From: Serratia inhibens
GTDB taxonomy: Bacteria; Pseudomonadota; Gammaproteobacteria; Enterobacterales; Enterobacteriaceae
Assembly: GCF_003591175.1 (NCBI RefSeq)
Contig: NZ_QYYG01000004.1
Coordinates: 62,001 to 126,000 of the forward strand
Reading direction: 5' to 3'
DNA: 64,000 nucleotides
Position numbers and translations under genes: made by a program. The notes beneath the pieces are model-generated. The model did no database searches and was not told where the DNA came from. It worked only from the letters and a program-made list of their open reading frames with translations. This document shows, piece after piece, positions 47,133 through 57,929 of the stretch; the stretch's first letter is position 1, and the number at the start of each line of letters is the position of its first letter.

Positions 47133-48392
47133 TTATGAGCGCTTCATCATATCGAAGAATTCATCATTGGTCTTGGTCATGGCCAACTTGTTAATGAGGA
47201 ACTCCATCGCATCAATCTCGCCCATTGGGTGAATGATTTTACGCAGGATCCACATTTTTTGCAGTTCTTCAGACGTGGTGAGTAACTCTTCTTTACGGGT
47301 ACCGGAGCGATTGTAGTCGATCGCAGGGAATACGCGCTTCTCGGCGATTTTACGCGCCAGGTGCAATTCCATGTTGCCGGTACCTTTAAACTCTTCGTAG
47401 ATAACCTCGTCCATTTTGGAACCGGTATCTACCAGCGCAGTAGCGATGATGGTCAGGCTACCGCCCTCCTCAACGTTACGTGCCGCACCGAAGAAACGCT
47501 TAGGACGATGCAGGGCGTTGGCGTCCACACCACCGGTCAGCACTTTACCGGAGGCAGGCACAACGGTGTTGTAGGCACGTGCCAAACGGGTGATGGAGTC
47601 AAGAAGGATGATAACGTCTTTCTTGTGCTCAACCAGGCGCTTGGCCTTCTCGATCACCATTTCCGCAACCTGGACGTGACGGGAAGCCGGCTCGTCAAAG
47701 GTAGAGGCGATGACTTCACCCTTCACCAGACGCTGCATCTCGGTCACTTCTTCCGGACGCTCGTCGATCAGCAGCACCATCAACACGCAGTCTGGATGGT
47801 TGTAGGCGATGCTCTGCGCAATGTTCTGCAGCAGCATGGTTTTACCGGCTTTCGGTGGAGCAACAATCAGGCCACGCTGGCCACGGCCAATCGGAGAAGC
47901 CAGGTCCAGCACGCGCGCCGTCAGATCTTCGGTTGAACCGTTGCCACGTTCCATCCGCAGACGGGAGTTGGCATGCAGCGGGGTCAAGTTCTCGAACAGG
48001 ATCTTGCTGCGGGCGTTTTCCGGTTTGTCGTAGTTGACTTCATTAACTTTCAACAGGGCAAAATAGCGCTCGCCTTCTTTTGGCGGACGAATCTTACCGG
48101 AAACGGAGTCACCTGTACGGAGGTTGAAACGGCGGATTTGGCTAGGGGATACGTAGATGTCGTCGGGGCCTGCAAGGTAGGAACTGTCTCCAGAGCGGAG
48201 GAAACCAAATCCATCCTGCAATATCTCCAACACGCCATCGCCGAAGATATCTTCTCCACTTTTCGCATGCTGCTTAAGGATGGAGAAGATAATGTCCTGC
48301 TTGCGCATACGGGCAAGGTTTTCCAGCCCCATATTTTCGCCGAGAGTAATCAGCTCAGAAACCGGCGTATTCTTTAATTCGGTAAGATTCAT
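47133..48392 (-). CDS. rho: Transcription termination factor Rho
   Basis: Hexameric RNA-dependent ATPase/helicase that ends transcription at rut sites. It has 419 residues, as in E. coli. The N-terminal domain starts [20 protein letters not shown], the cold-shock-like RNA-binding domain contains [21 protein letters not shown], and Walker A is [17 protein letters not shown] (about residue 173). The Q loop and R loop regions ([23 protein letters not shown]) are intact. It lies downstream of trxA with a 455-base leader. Confidence 0.98.
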   Translation of the reverse strand: MNLTELKNTPVSELITLGENMGLENLARMRKQDIIFSILKQHAKSGEDIFGDGVLEILQDGFGFLRSGDSSYLAGPDDIYVSPSQIRRFNLRTGDSVSGKIRPPKEGERYFALLKVNEVNYDKPENARSKILFENLTPLHANSRLRMERGNGSTEDLTARVLDLASPIGRGQRGLIVAPPKAGKTMLLQNIAQSIAYNHPDCVLMVLLIDERPEEVTEMQRLVKGEVIASTFDEPASRHVQVAEMVIEKAKRLVEHKKDVIILLDSITRLARAYNTVVPASGKVLTGGVDANALHRPKRFFGAARNVEEGGSLTIIATALVDTGSKMDEVIYEEFKGTGNMELHLARKIAEKRVFPAIDYNRSGTRKEELLTTSEELQKMWILRKIIHPMGEIDAMEFLINKLAMTKTNDEFFDMMKRS

Positions 48393-48847
48393 AGTGGTGG
48401 GTTCTTAAACTCGGGGTGTGTCTCGAACTGCTATCGTGAATGGTATGGCAGCGTGATACGTGCCTGTTTACTGGACGTTCGACCACCGGGCGCTGAGCTG
48501 TCACGGTAAGAAATGGCTTACAAGAGACGCGCGCATTGACGGTTTAAGATCGAAGGTACCTTAAAATTGATTTTGCAAAACCGTTTGACTGCTAAAACAC
48601 GGGTTGAGTTCATTTTACTGTCAACACCAGCGGTTCAGCACAGAGTATAGCTTTAGATTCAAACTCTTTAGATTTAAAACTTCGGGCAAGTTCTATATGC
48701 AGTGTGGCTAAACTTAACACGCTTATTGGCAGGCGTCTAGCGGTGAATTTAAATCCCCGCCAGACGCCTGAATATCCCCATTGCCTCTGAAGCTACAGCC
48801 TATTGGCTACAGCTTTGATCCCACAGGATATAGGGCGTTACGCCCGA
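48393..48847 (-). promoter_or_regulatory. rho leader and trxA-rho spacer
   Basis: These 455 bases separate trxA from rho. A TATACT (48649-48644) suits a -10 element. A stem CAGGCGTCTAGCGG / CCGCCAGACGCCTG (48730-48770, one bulge) and a GGGCG/CGCCC hairpin right after trxA could end trxA transcripts. The E. coli rho leader is about 250 nt, carries the rhoL ORF and mediates autogenous Rho-dependent attenuation. The same length is available here. A 31-codon ORF is listed separately. Confidence 0.5.
48518..48613 (-). CDS. Candidate 31-residue leader ORF upstream of rho
   Basis: An ATG at 48613 opens a 31-codon ORF ending TAA at 48518. It begins MNSTRVLAVKRFCKINFKV and is basic. No good ribosome site precedes it, and it does not resemble E. 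coli RhoL as I recall it, although it sits in the same place. It could be a diverged rhoL or chance. Confidence 0.25.
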   Translation of the reverse strand: MNSTRVLAVKRFCKINFKVPSILNRQCARLL

Positions 48848-49174
48848 TTACAGATTCGCGTTAAGGAAGTCTTTGAGCTGGCCTTTGGACAGCGCACCCA
48901 CCTTGGTCGCAGCCACTTCACCGTTTTTGAACAGCAGCAGCGTCGGGATACCGCGGATACCGAACTTAGGTGCGGTTGCCGGGTTTTGGTCGATATTCAA
49001 CTTGGTGATAGTCAACTTGCCTTCGAACTCAACGGCAATTTCATCCAGGATCGGAGCAATCATCTTGCACGGCCCACACCATTCAGCCCAGAAATCGACC
49101 AGGATTGGCCCTTCAGCTTGTAGCACGTCGGTGTTGAAGCTGCTGTCAGTCAGGTGAATAATTTTATCGCTCAT
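48848..49174 (-). CDS. trxA: Thioredoxin 1
   Basis: Small dithiol reductase for ribonucleotide reductase, PAPS reductase and general disulfide reduction. It has 108 residues and the active site [13 protein letters not shown] at residues 28-40 with CGPC. The cis-proline loop is [11 protein letters not shown]. It diverges from rhlB across 131 bases and lies upstream of rho on the same strand, as in E. coli. Confidence 0.98.
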   Translation of the reverse strand: MSDKIIHLTDSSFNTDVLQAEGPILVDFWAEWCGPCKMIAPILDEIAVEFEGKLTITKLNIDQNPATAPKFGIRGIPTLLLFKNGEVAATKVGALSKGQLKDFLNANL

Positions 49175-49305
49175 GTTCTACTCCACAGGATTATGTCTAC
49201 CTTGTTGGTGTAGCATTAACCAACCTAAGGTGATTTTATTTCACCGCGTTTATTTCAACGGATGTGCTTTCGTAAAGCAATAGTTAGCTGATATTCTACC
49301 ACACT

Positions 49306-50595
49306 ATGAGCAAAACACACTTGACCGAACAGAAGTTTTCCGACTTCGCCCTGCACCCGTTAGTCCTTGAAGCCCTTGAAAAAAAAGGGTTTCACCATTG
49401 CACGCCTATCCAGGCGTTAGCATTGCCGCTCACGCTCTCCGGGCGTGACGTTGCAGGTCAGGCGCAAACCGGTACCGGAAAGACGCTGGCATTTTTAGCG
49501 TCTACTTTTCACTATTTGCTTTCTAACCCGGCGAAACAGGGTCGCCAGACCAACCAGCCGCGCGCCTTGATCATGGCGCCAACGCGTGAACTGGCGGTGC
49601 AGATCCACTCCGATGCGGAAGCCCTCTCCCAGTCCACCGGCCTGAAACTGGGTCTGGCGTACGGCGGCGACGGCTACGACAAACAGCTGAAAGTGCTGGA
49701 AAGCGGCGTGGATATCCTGGTAGGCACCACCGGTCGTTTGATCGATTACGCCAAACAGAACTACATCGATCTGGGCGCGATCCAGGTTGTGGTGCTGGAT
49801 GAAGCCGATCGCATGTACGATCTGGGCTTTATCAAAGACATTCGCTGGTTGTTCCGCCGCATGCCTGCGGTCGATCAACGCCTGAACATGCTGTTCTCCG
49901 CCACCTTGTCCTATCGCGTACGCGAACTGGCTTTCGAGCAGATGAACAACGCTGAATATGTTGAAGTGGAACCGGAACAAAAAACCGGCCATCGCATTCA
50001 GGAAGAACTGTTCTATCCGTCCAACGAAGAAAAGATGCGCCTGCTGCAGACGCTGATCGAAGAAGAGTGGCCGGACCGCTGCATCATCTTCGCCAACACC
50101 AAGCACCGCTGTGAAGACGTCTGGGGCCATTTGGCGGCCGACGGTCACCGCGTTGGCCTGCTGACCGGCGACGTGGCGCAGAAAAAACGCCTGCGTATTC
50201 TGGAAGACTTCACCAAAGGCAACCTCGATATTCTGGTCGCCACCGACGTCGCCGCCCGCGGCCTGCACATCCCGTTGGTCACGCATGTGTTCAACTACGA
50301 TCTGCCTGACGACTGCGAAGACTATGTTCACCGTATCGGCCGTACCGGTCGTGCCGGCGAAAGCGGCCATTCCATCAGCCTGGCCTGCGAAGAGTACGCG
50401 CTCAACCTGCCGGCGATCGAAACCTATACCGGCCACAGCATTCCGGTGAGCAAGTACAACAGCGACGCGTTGCTGACTGACCTGCCTGCACCGAAACGCC
50501 TTGCGCGTCCACGCGGTGGCAACGGCCCACGCCGTAATTCCGCGCCGCGTCGTGGCGGCGGTGCGCCACGCAATAACCGCAAACGTCCAGGCTGA
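49306..50595 (+). CDS. rhlB: ATP-dependent RNA helicase RhlB
   Basis: DEAD-box helicase that unwinds structured RNA inside the RNase E degradosome. It has 429 residues (421 in E. coli). Q motif [13 protein letters not shown], Walker [23 protein letters not shown] (DEAD), SAT in [16 protein letters not shown] and motif [15 protein letters not shown] are present in order. The C-terminal tail ([28 protein letters not shown]) is an Arg/Gly-rich RNA-binding extension. gppA starts 5 bases later. Confidence 0.97.
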   Translation: MSKTHLTEQKFSDFALHPLVLEALEKKGFHHCTPIQALALPLTLSGRDVAGQAQTGTGKTLAFLASTFHYLLSNPAKQGRQTNQPRALIMAPTRELAVQIHSDAEALSQSTGLKLGLAYGGDGYDKQLKVLESGVDILVGTTGRLIDYAKQNYIDLGAIQVVVLDEADRMYDLGFIKDIRWLFRRMPAVDQRLNMLFSATLSYRVRELAFEQMNNAEYVEVEPEQKTGHRIQEELFYPSNEEKMRLLQTLIEEEWPDRCIIFANTKHRCEDVWGHLAADGHRVGLLTGDVAQKKRLRILEDFTKGNLDILVATDVAARGLHIPLVTHVFNYDLPDDCEDYVHRIGRTGRAGESGHSISLACEEYALNLPAIETYTGHSIPVSKYNSDALLTDLPAPKRLARPRGGNGPRRNSAPRRGGGAPRNNRKRPG

Positions 50596-50600
50596 TAACC

Positions 50601-52097
50601 ATGCTCAGTTCCAGCACGCTCTATGCCGCTATCGACCTCGGCTCCAACAGCTTCCACATGCTGGTGGTGCGAGAAGTGGCCGGCAGCATTCAGACCCTGG
50701 CGCGCATCAAGCGTAAAGTGCGTCTGGCGGCCGGGCTGGATCAGAACAATCACCTGTCGCATGACGCCATGCAGCGCGGTTGGCAATGCCTGAAGCTGTT
50801 CTCCGAACGCTTGCAGGACATCCCCCGTGCCCAGATCCGCGTGGTCGCTACGGCCACGCTGCGCCTGGCGTCAAATGCCGATGAATTCCTGCAGACCGCC
50901 GAGCAAATTCTCGGGTGTCCGATCCAGGTGATCAGCGGCGAGGAAGAAGCGCGTCTGATTTATCATGGCGTTGCCCATACCACTGGCGGGCCGGACCAGC
51001 GTTTGGTGGTCGATATCGGCGGTGGCAGCACCGAGTTGGTCACCGGTACCGGCGCTCAGGCCGCCCAGCTATATAGCCTGTCTATGGGCTGTGTCACCTG
51101 GCTGGAGCGTTTCTTTAGCGATCGTAATCTGGGGCAGGATAATTTCGAACGCGCCGAACAGGCCGCGCGCGAAATGGTGCGCCCTATAGCGCCGCATCTG
51201 CGTCAGCACGGCTGGCAAATCTGCGTCGGGGCTTCAGGCACCGTACAGGCACTGCAGGAAATCATGGTGGCGCAAGGCATGGATGAGCGCATCACCCTGC
51301 CCAAGCTGCGTCAGTTGAAACAGCGCGCCATTCAATGCGGCAAGCTGGAAGAGTTGGAAATCGAAGGCTTGACGCTGGAACGCGCACTGGTGTTTCCAAG
51401 CGGGCTGTCGATCCTGCTGGCGATTTTCCAGGAGCTGGGCATTGAAAGCATGATGCTGGCCGGCGGCGCGCTTCGCGAAGGACTGGTCTACGGCATGCTG
51501 CATTTGCCGGTTGAACAAGATATCCGCAGCCGCACCATTCGCAATCTGCAACGGCGCTACCTGTTGGATACCGAACAGGCCGAACGAGTCAGCCAACTGG
51601 CTGCCAACTTCTCGCAGCAGGTGAGCAACGAGTGGCAACTGGACGCACGATGTCGCGAGTTATTGCACAGCGCCTGCCTGATCCACGAAATCGGCCTCAG
51701 CGTTGATTTCAAGCAGGCACCACAACATGCCGCTTACCTGATCCGCCATCTGGATTTACCCGGTTTCACACCGGCGCAAAAAAAGCTGTTGGCTACGCTG
51801 TTGCAAAACCAGAGCAACCCTATCGATCTGCCGCTGCTGAGCCAGCAAAACGCCCTGCCGCCGCGCATGGCGCAACGTCTATGCCGCATTTTGCGACTGG
51901 CCATCATTTTTGCCAGCCGGCGCCGCGACGACACGCTGCCTGCGGTACGCCTTCGCGCCAATAACGATGACGAGCTGACGGTGATCCTGCCGTCGGGTTG
52001 GCTGGAACAGCACCCGCTACGTGCAGAGGCGCTGGATCAGGAAAGCCACTGGCAAAGCTATGTGCACTGGCCACTGATGCTGGAAGAACAACGTTGA
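50601..52097 (+). CDS. gppA: Guanosine pentaphosphate / exopolyphosphate phosphatase GppA
   Basis: Converts pppGpp to ppGpp and can hydrolyse polyphosphate. It has 498 residues (494 in E. coli). The N-terminal ASKHA fold starts [19 protein letters not shown] and contains [14 protein letters not shown]. The C-terminal half is HD-like ([28 protein letters not shown]). It lies 5 bases after rhlB, so the two form an operon. A terminator follows. Confidence 0.96.
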   Translation: MLSSSTLYAAIDLGSNSFHMLVVREVAGSIQTLARIKRKVRLAAGLDQNNHLSHDAMQRGWQCLKLFSERLQDIPRAQIRVVATATLRLASNADEFLQTAEQILGCPIQVISGEEEARLIYHGVAHTTGGPDQRLVVDIGGGSTELVTGTGAQAAQLYSLSMGCVTWLERFFSDRNLGQDNFERAEQAAREMVRPIAPHLRQHGWQICVGASGTVQALQEIMVAQGMDERITLPKLRQLKQRAIQCGKLEELEIEGLTLERALVFPSGLSILLAIFQELGIESMMLAGGALREGLVYGMLHLPVEQDIRSRTIRNLQRRYLLDTEQAERVSQLAANFSQQVSNEWQLDARCRELLHSACLIHEIGLSVDFKQAPQHAAYLIRHLDLPGFTPAQKKLLATLLQNQSNPIDLPLLSQQNALPPRMAQRLCRILRLAIIFASRRRDDTLPAVRLRANNDDELTVILPSGWLEQHPLRAEALDQESHWQSYVHWPLMLEEQR

Positions 52098-52103
52098 TAT
52101 GAC

Positions 52104-52129
52104 AAGGGCGCCAAGCGCCCTTTCTTTTT
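52104..52129 (+). terminator. Terminator of rhlB-gppA
   Basis: AAGGGCGC / GCGCCCTT with a 3-base loop and a TTCTTTTT tail just after gppA. Its distal side touches the stop codon of the convergent rep gene. Confidence 0.85.
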
Positions 52130-54152
52130 AGCCTTCACCTTTGGCCTTGGCCAGCTGCGCGCGAATATTGGCCAAATGGCTCTGCCCTTTTTGCATGCGC
52201 TCCTGCGGGCTGACCACCTTACGTTCGCTTTCCCACGCCAGATCATCTTGCGGCAATTCCAGCAAGAAACGGCTCGGTTCCGGCCGCACCAGCTCGCCAT
52301 ATTGGCGGCGCTCGCGGCACAGAGTGAAAATCAGCTCTTTTTGGGCGCGGGTGATCCCTACATAGGCCAAACGCCGCTCTTCATCGACATTATCCTCGTC
52401 GATGCTGCTCTGATGCGGCAATAATCCTTCCTCCATCCCCACCAGGAACACATAAGGAAACTCCAGCCCTTTGGAGGCGTGCAGCGTCATCAATTGAACC
52501 TGATCCAGCTCTTCATCGCTTTCACCGCGTTCCATCATGTCCCGCAGGGTAAAGCGCGTCACCACCTGGGTCAGCGTCATTGGCTCATCCAGCTCGCTAC
52601 CTTCGAGCATTTCCGTCATCCAGCCAAACAAGGTGTTGACGTTTTTCATGCGCATTTCGGCGGCTTTCGGGCTGGGTGACGTTTCAAACAGCCAACTTTC
52701 ATAGTCCACGCCGTGGATCAGGTCGCGCACCGCGGCCACCGGTTCACGCTCCGCCAGTTGGGCGATACCGTCCAGCCAGTGGGTAAAGCGCTGCAAAGAT
52801 TCCAGCCCGCGGCCAGTCAGATGCTGGCTCAGACCCAGATCGAAACTGGCGCGGAACAGGCTTTTGTTACGCTGATTGGCCCACTCACCCAACCTTTGCA
52901 GCGTCGCCGGGCCAATCTCACGCTTTGGCGTATTGACGATACGCAGGAAAGCGCTGTCGTCATCCTGGTTGGTCAGTACGCGCAGATAGGCCAGCAAATC
53001 CTTGATTTCCGGCCGCGAGAAAAACGAGGTGCCGCCGGAAATCTTGTAAGGAATGCGGTTCTGCATCAGCATTTTTTCGAACAGCCGCGACTGGTGGTTA
53101 CCGCGATAGAGAATCGCATAATCGCCATAATTGGTTTTCTTCACAAAGTGGTGGGCAATCAGTTCGCCTACCACCCGCTCGGCCTCGTGATCCTCGTTAT
53201 TCGCAGTCACCACTTTCAGCTCTTCACCGTAGCCCAGCTCGGAAAACAGCCGCTTTTCAAACACGTGCGGATTATTGGCGATCAGAATATTCGCCGCTTT
53301 CAGAATGCGTTCGCTGGAACGGTAGTTCTGCTCCAGCTTGATCACCTGCAGCGCCGGGAAATCTTCCTTCAGCAACACCAAGTTTTGCGGCCGCGCACCG
53401 CGCCAGGAATAGATCGACTGGTCATCATCCCCTACCACGGTAAAGCGCGCGCGATGACCCACCAGCAGTTTTACCAGTTCATACTGGCTGGTGTTGGTGT
53501 CCTGATACTCATCCACCAACAGATAACGAATACGATTCTGCCAACGCTCGCGCACTTCTTCATTACGCTGCAGCAGTAAGGTCGGCAACAGGATCAAATC
53601 GTCGAAATCCAGCACGTTACACGCCCTCATATGGGCGTGATACAGGCCGTAGCAATGCGCGAACAGCTTGTCACGCTCGGAACGCGCCAGCTCCATCGCC
53701 TTTTTGGGGTCGACCAGGTCATTTTTCCAGTTGGAGATAGTGGAAATCAACTGCGCCACCAACGTTTTGTCGTTCTCCAGCCACTTTTCAGTCAGCTCTT
53801 TCAACAACGCCAGCTGATCCTGATCGTCAAACAGCGAGAAGTTGGACTTCATCTCCAGCGCAGCGTATTCACGCTTGATGATTTCCAGGCCCAACGTGTG
53901 GAAAGTAGATATCATCAGCCCACGCGCTTCTTTGCGCCCCATGGTTTGCGCCACACGCTCTTTCATCTCGCGCGCCGCCTTGTTGGTAAAGGTCACGGCA
54001 GCGATATGCCGCGCCTGATAACCACAGTTGTGGATCAGGTGAGCGATTTTATTGGTGATGACGCGCGTCTTGCCGGAACCGGCACCGGCCAGCACCAGGC
54101 AAGGCCCGGTAACGAATTCGACGGCTTGTTGTTGGCTGGGATTTAATCGCAT
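52128..54152 (-). CDS. rep: ATP-dependent DNA helicase Rep
   Basis: Superfamily 1A 3'-5' helicase that helps the replisome past protein blocks. It has 674 residues (673 in E. coli). It starts [35 protein letters not shown], with Walker A at about residues 22-30. [35 protein letters not shown] and [11 protein letters not shown] are the other helicase motifs. It is a paralogue of UvrD, also in this window, but lacks the Tudor-like end. Divergent from ppiC. Confidence 0.97.
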   Translation of the reverse strand: MRLNPSQQQAVEFVTGPCLVLAGAGSGKTRVITNKIAHLIHNCGYQARHIAAVTFTNKAAREMKERVAQTMGRKEARGLMISTFHTLGLEIIKREYAALEMKSNFSLFDDQDQLALLKELTEKWLENDKTLVAQLISTISNWKNDLVDPKKAMELARSERDKLFAHCYGLYHAHMRACNVLDFDDLILLPTLLLQRNEEVRERWQNRIRYLLVDEYQDTNTSQYELVKLLVGHRARFTVVGDDDQSIYSWRGARPQNLVLLKEDFPALQVIKLEQNYRSSERILKAANILIANNPHVFEKRLFSELGYGEELKVVTANNEDHEAERVVGELIAHHFVKKTNYGDYAILYRGNHQSRLFEKMLMQNRIPYKISGGTSFFSRPEIKDLLAYLRVLTNQDDDSAFLRIVNTPKREIGPATLQRLGEWANQRNKSLFRASFDLGLSQHLTGRGLESLQRFTHWLDGIAQLAEREPVAAVRDLIHGVDYESWLFETSPSPKAAEMRMKNVNTLFGWMTEMLEGSELDEPMTLTQVVTRFTLRDMMERGESDEELDQVQLMTLHASKGLEFPYVFLVGMEEGLLPHQSSIDEDNVDEERRLAYVGITRAQKELIFTLCRERRQYGELVRPEPSRFLLELPQDDLAWESERKVVSPQERMQKGQSHLANIRAQLAKAKGEG

Positions 54153-54260
54153 GGCGCTTTATTGCTCGGCTTTATCACGTGGAAGAGGATTGTAGCAGAA
54201 AGCGCCGATGAGATTTAACGGGTATACTCGGCGCAATTTCTATATCGATAAGGCAATACC

Positions 54261-54542
54261 ATGGCAAAGACGGCGTGCGCCCTGCACATTTTGGTAGATA
54301 ATGAAAAACTGGCCAACGATCTGCTGGCCAAGCTGAAGCGCGGCGTCAGCTTCGACACGCTGGCGCGCAAATACTCCAGTTGCCCGTCAAAGCGCAACGG
54401 CGGTGCCTTGGGCGAATTCAACAAGGGCACCATGGTGGCGGCCTTTGATAAAGCGGTGTTCAGCATCCCGCTGCTGAAGCCTTATGGCCCGGTGAAAACC
54501 CAGTTCGGCTACCACATCATCAAGGTATTGTACCGCAACTAA
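54261..54542 (+). CDS. ppiC: Peptidyl-prolyl cis-trans isomerase C (parvulin)
   Basis: Small cytosolic parvulin-type prolyl isomerase. It has 93 residues, as in E. coli. The single parvulin domain shows [46 protein letters not shown] and [17 protein letters not shown] with the catalytic histidines and Cys. It diverges from rep, as in E. coli. The E. coli neighbour ilvC is absent here. Confidence 0.97.
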   Translation: MAKTACALHILVDNEKLANDLLAKLKRGVSFDTLARKYSSCPSKRNGGALGEFNKGTMVAAFDKAVFSIPLLKPYGPVKTQFGYHIIKVLYRN

Positions 54543-54561
54543 GGGGGCAAGCCGCCCCCTT
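54541..54561 (+). terminator. Terminator of ppiC
   Basis: AAGGGGGC / GCCCCCTT with a short loop and a CGCTTTT tail begins at the ppiC stop codon. It also faces the convergent yhjJ gene. Confidence 0.8.
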
Positions 54562-54566
54562 CGCTT

Positions 54567-56060
54567 TTACTGTGCGCTGGTTTCCGGAGCCGGAGCGGTG
54601 TCGGTCGGTTTGACCTCTTCCGTCACCACGGCCGGCGCAGGTGCCATAATGCCGTTGTAGGTTTCCTGCAACTGCTTCATGCTCATTTCCGGCTCGCCCT
54701 TCGGCTGCATCAATACCAGCGTCGCATCCTGCGAGAGCTGAAGCTTCAGCTCCTGGTTCAATGCTTCCAGCGTTAATCCGGACAGGAACTCCTGACGCAG
54801 TTTCTGATATTGCTCGGGCGCGATGTCCACAACACCGCTTTGTTGCGAACGCAGACGCTGGCTCATCAGCACGTCGGTGTCGGTGCGAGCATAGGTGGCA
54901 AACAGCTTGCTCAGTTGATCGTTTTTCTGCGCCAACAGGCCGTTAAACTCCTCCTGCGACAGCCCATTGTTACGCACGCCGACCAATTCGCGGGCGATAA
55001 AACCCAGGCTGTTGTTCAGATTGTTGTTCGGCGTATCAAGGTGAATCGCGCACTGGGCACGCTGGTACTGCACGCGGCAATCAAAGCCCAAATGCAGGTT
55101 TTTCTGATCGCTCTTTTCCAACACCTGCTGAAGGTGCCAGAACAGCGCCTCGCGGGCGATATCGCTGCGCCAGTAACGGCTAAGGTTCTGCGAATCGCGG
55201 ATCGGATGCCACGGCGCGTCCCACATGATCGACAAGGTATCCTGCTTCACCTGATCGCCGATCAGGCTGACCGGCTGCGGCGGCAACGGTGTCAGCGTCG
55301 GCATGGTGGCAGGCGTTTCACGTTTCCCTTTCAGCGGCGAGAAGGCTTTGTTGATCTGCTCGCCCAGGCTGCGGCTGTCCACTTTACCCACCACATACAG
55401 GGTCATCGCGTCCGGTGTATACCATTGCTGATAGAACTTCTTCAGTTGATCGACATTCACCGGCCGTTTCACCAACTGGGCCGGATCGTGCGCCAGCAGC
55501 GTCGAGCCTTTCAGGCGATAGCGCCACCAGGCATCTTTGGGGTTTGGCGGGAAAGTGCCGACCGGGTCGACGCTGGAGTTCACTACCGCATGCACGGTAT
55601 GTTCGTCGATCGCCAGCTTGCCCGTGGTATCGGAAAGCCACGCCAGCGCTTCTTTCAGCAAATCTGGGCGGTTATTCGGCAGACTGAGATTATAAAGGGT
55701 GAAATCATAAGAGCTGATTGCCGGCGGCAAAGGCCGCTCGCTGTCCACGCTCTGCTGCCACAGCGAACGCAACTGCGGTGGCGTAAAGCTTTCACTGCGT
55801 GCCAGCGACAGGCGTGGCAGCAGGTGGGCAAAACCGATCTGCTGGGAAGACTCCACCAACGAGCCGGTATTGACCATCAACCGCAGCTCGACGCGATCGC
55901 TCGGTCGCTGCGGCGTATCAAGTATCTGCCATGAAAACCCGTTATCGAGCTTACCCTGCTGCCAGGCAGGATCGGGTTGTAGTGCTTCAGCCTGCACGCT
56001 GCCGTTGGCTACAGCCAACAGCAGCCCACCCACTATGAGATGAATTCTGGTGCCCTGCAT
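54567..56060 (-). CDS. yhjJ: M16-family zinc peptidase homologue YhjJ, probably inactive
   Basis: Periplasmic protein of the pitrilysin/insulinase (M16) fold with 497 residues (498 in E. coli). The signal peptide ends VQA-EA at about residue 24. The N-terminal peptidase half should carry the zinc motif HxxEH, but at that place the sequence is IGFAHLLPRLSLA, so the glutamate and second histidine are missing. E. coli YhjJ also departs from the motif. A conserved C-terminal half (WYTPDAMTLYVVGKVDSRSL) remains. It is probably a non-catalytic M16 protein. It lies downstream of dctA on the same strand, as in E. coli. Confidence 0.9.
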   Translation of the reverse strand: MQGTRIHLIVGGLLLAVANGSVQAEALQPDPAWQQGKLDNGFSWQILDTPQRPSDRVELRLMVNTGSLVESSQQIGFAHLLPRLSLARSESFTPPQLRSLWQQSVDSERPLPPAISSYDFTLYNLSLPNNRPDLLKEALAWLSDTTGKLAIDEHTVHAVVNSSVDPVGTFPPNPKDAWWRYRLKGSTLLAHDPAQLVKRPVNVDQLKKFYQQWYTPDAMTLYVVGKVDSRSLGEQINKAFSPLKGKRETPATMPTLTPLPPQPVSLIGDQVKQDTLSIMWDAPWHPIRDSQNLSRYWRSDIAREALFWHLQQVLEKSDQKNLHLGFDCRVQYQRAQCAIHLDTPNNNLNNSLGFIARELVGVRNNGLSQEEFNGLLAQKNDQLSKLFATYARTDTDVLMSQRLRSQQSGVVDIAPEQYQKLRQEFLSGLTLEALNQELKLQLSQDATLVLMQPKGEPEMSMKQLQETYNGIMAPAPAVVTEEVKPTDTAPAPETSAQ

Positions 56061-56106
56061 GTGAACCCCTACTTAATTACTATCCAATTTCTGTATACAA
56101 ATGCGG

Positions 56107-56148
56107 ATATTCCATTCACCGGAATATTAGGCTGTGTCGTACAGCCTA
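56107..56148 (-). other. Twin hairpins upstream of yhjJ
   Basis: Two adjacent perfect inverted repeats, ATATTCC/GGAATAT (56107-56127) and TAGGCTGT/ACAGCCTA (56128-56148), lie 47 bases before the yhjJ start. They may be a regulator-binding site or mRNA leader structure. No match to a known site is recognised. Confidence 0.5.
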
Positions 56149-56301
56149 CAAATACGCCCTGAGTTTCACAGTGGGGCGGAAAGCAGAAAGTGTACCACTC
56201 TGTTAGACCGCACGCCTTTGCGGATGTCACTCATTGAAGTGAAAAATAATGGATAGTCGGGTTTTTAATGCAAGAATTCTTTACTCGGGGGAATAAAACA
56301 T

Positions 56302-56325
56302 CACCGGCTACGGCCGCAGCCGGTG
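56302..56325 (-). terminator. Terminator of dctA
   Basis: On the minus strand CACCGGCTGCGG / CCGTAGCCGGTG forms a long GC-rich stem followed by ATGTTTTATT, 14 bases after dctA. A probable rho-independent terminator. Confidence 0.75.
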
Positions 56326-56339
56326 TTTTGAAGCTAAAA

Positions 56340-57629
56340 TCAGGCGGAAGGCAGTGTTTTATCGGCACCGTTACCGTGCTTGTTGGACAAGGTGTCTTTC
56401 AGCTGTTTTTCATCCAGCTGTTTACACCATTTCGCCACCACCACGGTTGCCACGCCGTTACCGACCAGGTTGGTCAGCGCGCGGGCTTCGGACATAAAGC
56501 GGTCAATACCCAGAATCAGCGCCAGGCCGGCCAGTGGCAGGTGGCCCACGGCGGAAATGGTGGCAGCCAGCACGATAAAGCCGCTACCGGTCACCCCTGC
56601 AGCCCCTTTCGATGACAGCAACAGCACCACCAACAGGGTCACCTGATGCATGATATCCATATGGGTATTGGTCGCCTGAGCGATAAATACCGCTGCCATG
56701 GTCAGGTAGATCGAGGTGCCGTCCAGGTTAAAGGAATAGCCGGTCGGGATAACCAGCCCCACCACCGATTTTTTACAGCCCAGCTTCTCCATTTTGTCGA
56801 GCATGCGCGGCAGCACCGACTCGGAAGAAGAGGTCCCGAGCACAATCAGCAGCTCTTCTTTGATATAGCGAACAAATTTGAAAATGCTGAAACCATTGGC
56901 GCGGGCAATGGTGCCAAGCACCACCACCACAAACAGCACGCAGGTAATATAGAAGCAGGCAATCAACTGGCCGAGTTGCAGCAGCGTACCCACGCCATAC
57001 TTACCGATGGTGAACGCCATCGCCCCGAAGGCACCCAGCGGCGCCAGGCGCATGATCATATTGATGATGCCGAAAATAACGCGCGAGAAGCTGTCGATCA
57101 CGTTGAAGATCAATTGGCCTTTGTCACCCAGACGATGCAGGGCGAAACCGAACAGCACGGCAAACAGCAATACCTGCAGAATGTTGCCGCTGGCGAAAGC
57201 GCCAATGACGCTGCCGGGAATGATGTCCAGCAGGAATGGAATGATACCCTGCTGCTGGGCCTGTTCGGCGTATACCGCCACCGCTTTGGCATCCAGCGTG
57301 CCCGGATCTATGTTCATCCCCGCGCCCGGCTTCACCACGTTGACGATCAGCAGGCCAATCAGCAGCGCCAGGGTGCTGACAATTTCAAAATAGAGCAGCG
57401 CGATCGCACCGGTGCGGCCTACGGCCTTCATGCTCTCCATACCCGCAATGCCGGTCACCACGGTACAGAAAATCACCGGCGCGATGATCATTTTAATCAG
57501 CTTAACGAATCCATCGCCCAGAGGTTTCATCTGTGCGCCAATATCAGGATAAAAATGGCCAAGCAGGACGCCCAGCGTAATCGCCGTCAGCACCTGAAAA
57601 TAGAGGCTCTTAAAGATAGTGATTTTCAT
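56340..57629 (-). CDS. dctA: C4-dicarboxylate transporter DctA
   Basis: Aerobic symporter for succinate, fumarate, malate and aspartate (DAACS family). The start at 57629 ([23 protein letters not shown] upstream) gives 429 residues (428 in E. coli). The serine-rich hairpin motif [20 protein letters not shown] and the substrate helix [27 protein letters not shown] are intact. In E. coli it is induced by the DcuSR system and CRP; I could not place their sites here. hmsP is upstream on the same strand. Confidence 0.96.
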   Translation of the reverse strand: MKITIFKSLYFQVLTAITLGVLLGHFYPDIGAQMKPLGDGFVKLIKMIIAPVIFCTVVTGIAGMESMKAVGRTGAIALLYFEIVSTLALLIGLLIVNVVKPGAGMNIDPGTLDAKAVAVYAEQAQQQGIIPFLLDIIPGSVIGAFASGNILQVLLFAVLFGFALHRLGDKGQLIFNVIDSFSRVIFGIINMIMRLAPLGAFGAMAFTIGKYGVGTLLQLGQLIACFYITCVLFVVVVLGTIARANGFSIFKFVRYIKEELLIVLGTSSSESVLPRMLDKMEKLGCKKSVVGLVIPTGYSFNLDGTSIYLTMAAVFIAQATNTHMDIMHQVTLLVVLLLSSKGAAGVTGSGFIVLAATISAVGHLPLAGLALILGIDRFMSEARALTNLVGNGVATVVVAKWCKQLDEKQLKDTLSNKHGNGADKTLPSA

Positions 57630-57929
57630 ATGAACATCCTTTGGGGGGGAAGACACGCACCAGGCGGTAGTCTAGTTATCTCGCCTGTTCATCGCTTGCG
57701 CGGAAAATAACACCCACATAACAACATGGAAATAATTTGTTGCAGCCACAGACACATGTTGATACGAATTTAAGAGCTGAAACGCGTCAGCTAGAATGCA
57801 AGGCGGCGAATTGCGTAACTATTTCTTTGCACTAACGCAAAAGGGGTAGCTGATAATCAACGTTTTTTTGGCAGGATATTCAACGGGCGACGCACACGTC
57901 GCCCGAAACGAAAGACACAAGTGCCGGGC
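57630..57929 (-). other. Spacer between hmsP and dctA
   Basis: These 300 bases hold the dctA promoter region and the hmsP 3' end. A perfect stem CGGGCGACG / CGTCGCCCG with a CACA loop (57884-57905) follows hmsP and may end its transcript, although the T-rich tail is weak. No ORF or clear CRP site is seen. Confidence 0.5.

Noticed and set aside
54810-55934. A 374-codon ORF antisense to yhjJ
   Set aside because: Arg/Gln-rich shadow translation with no motif; yhjJ on the other strand is clearly homologous over its full length.
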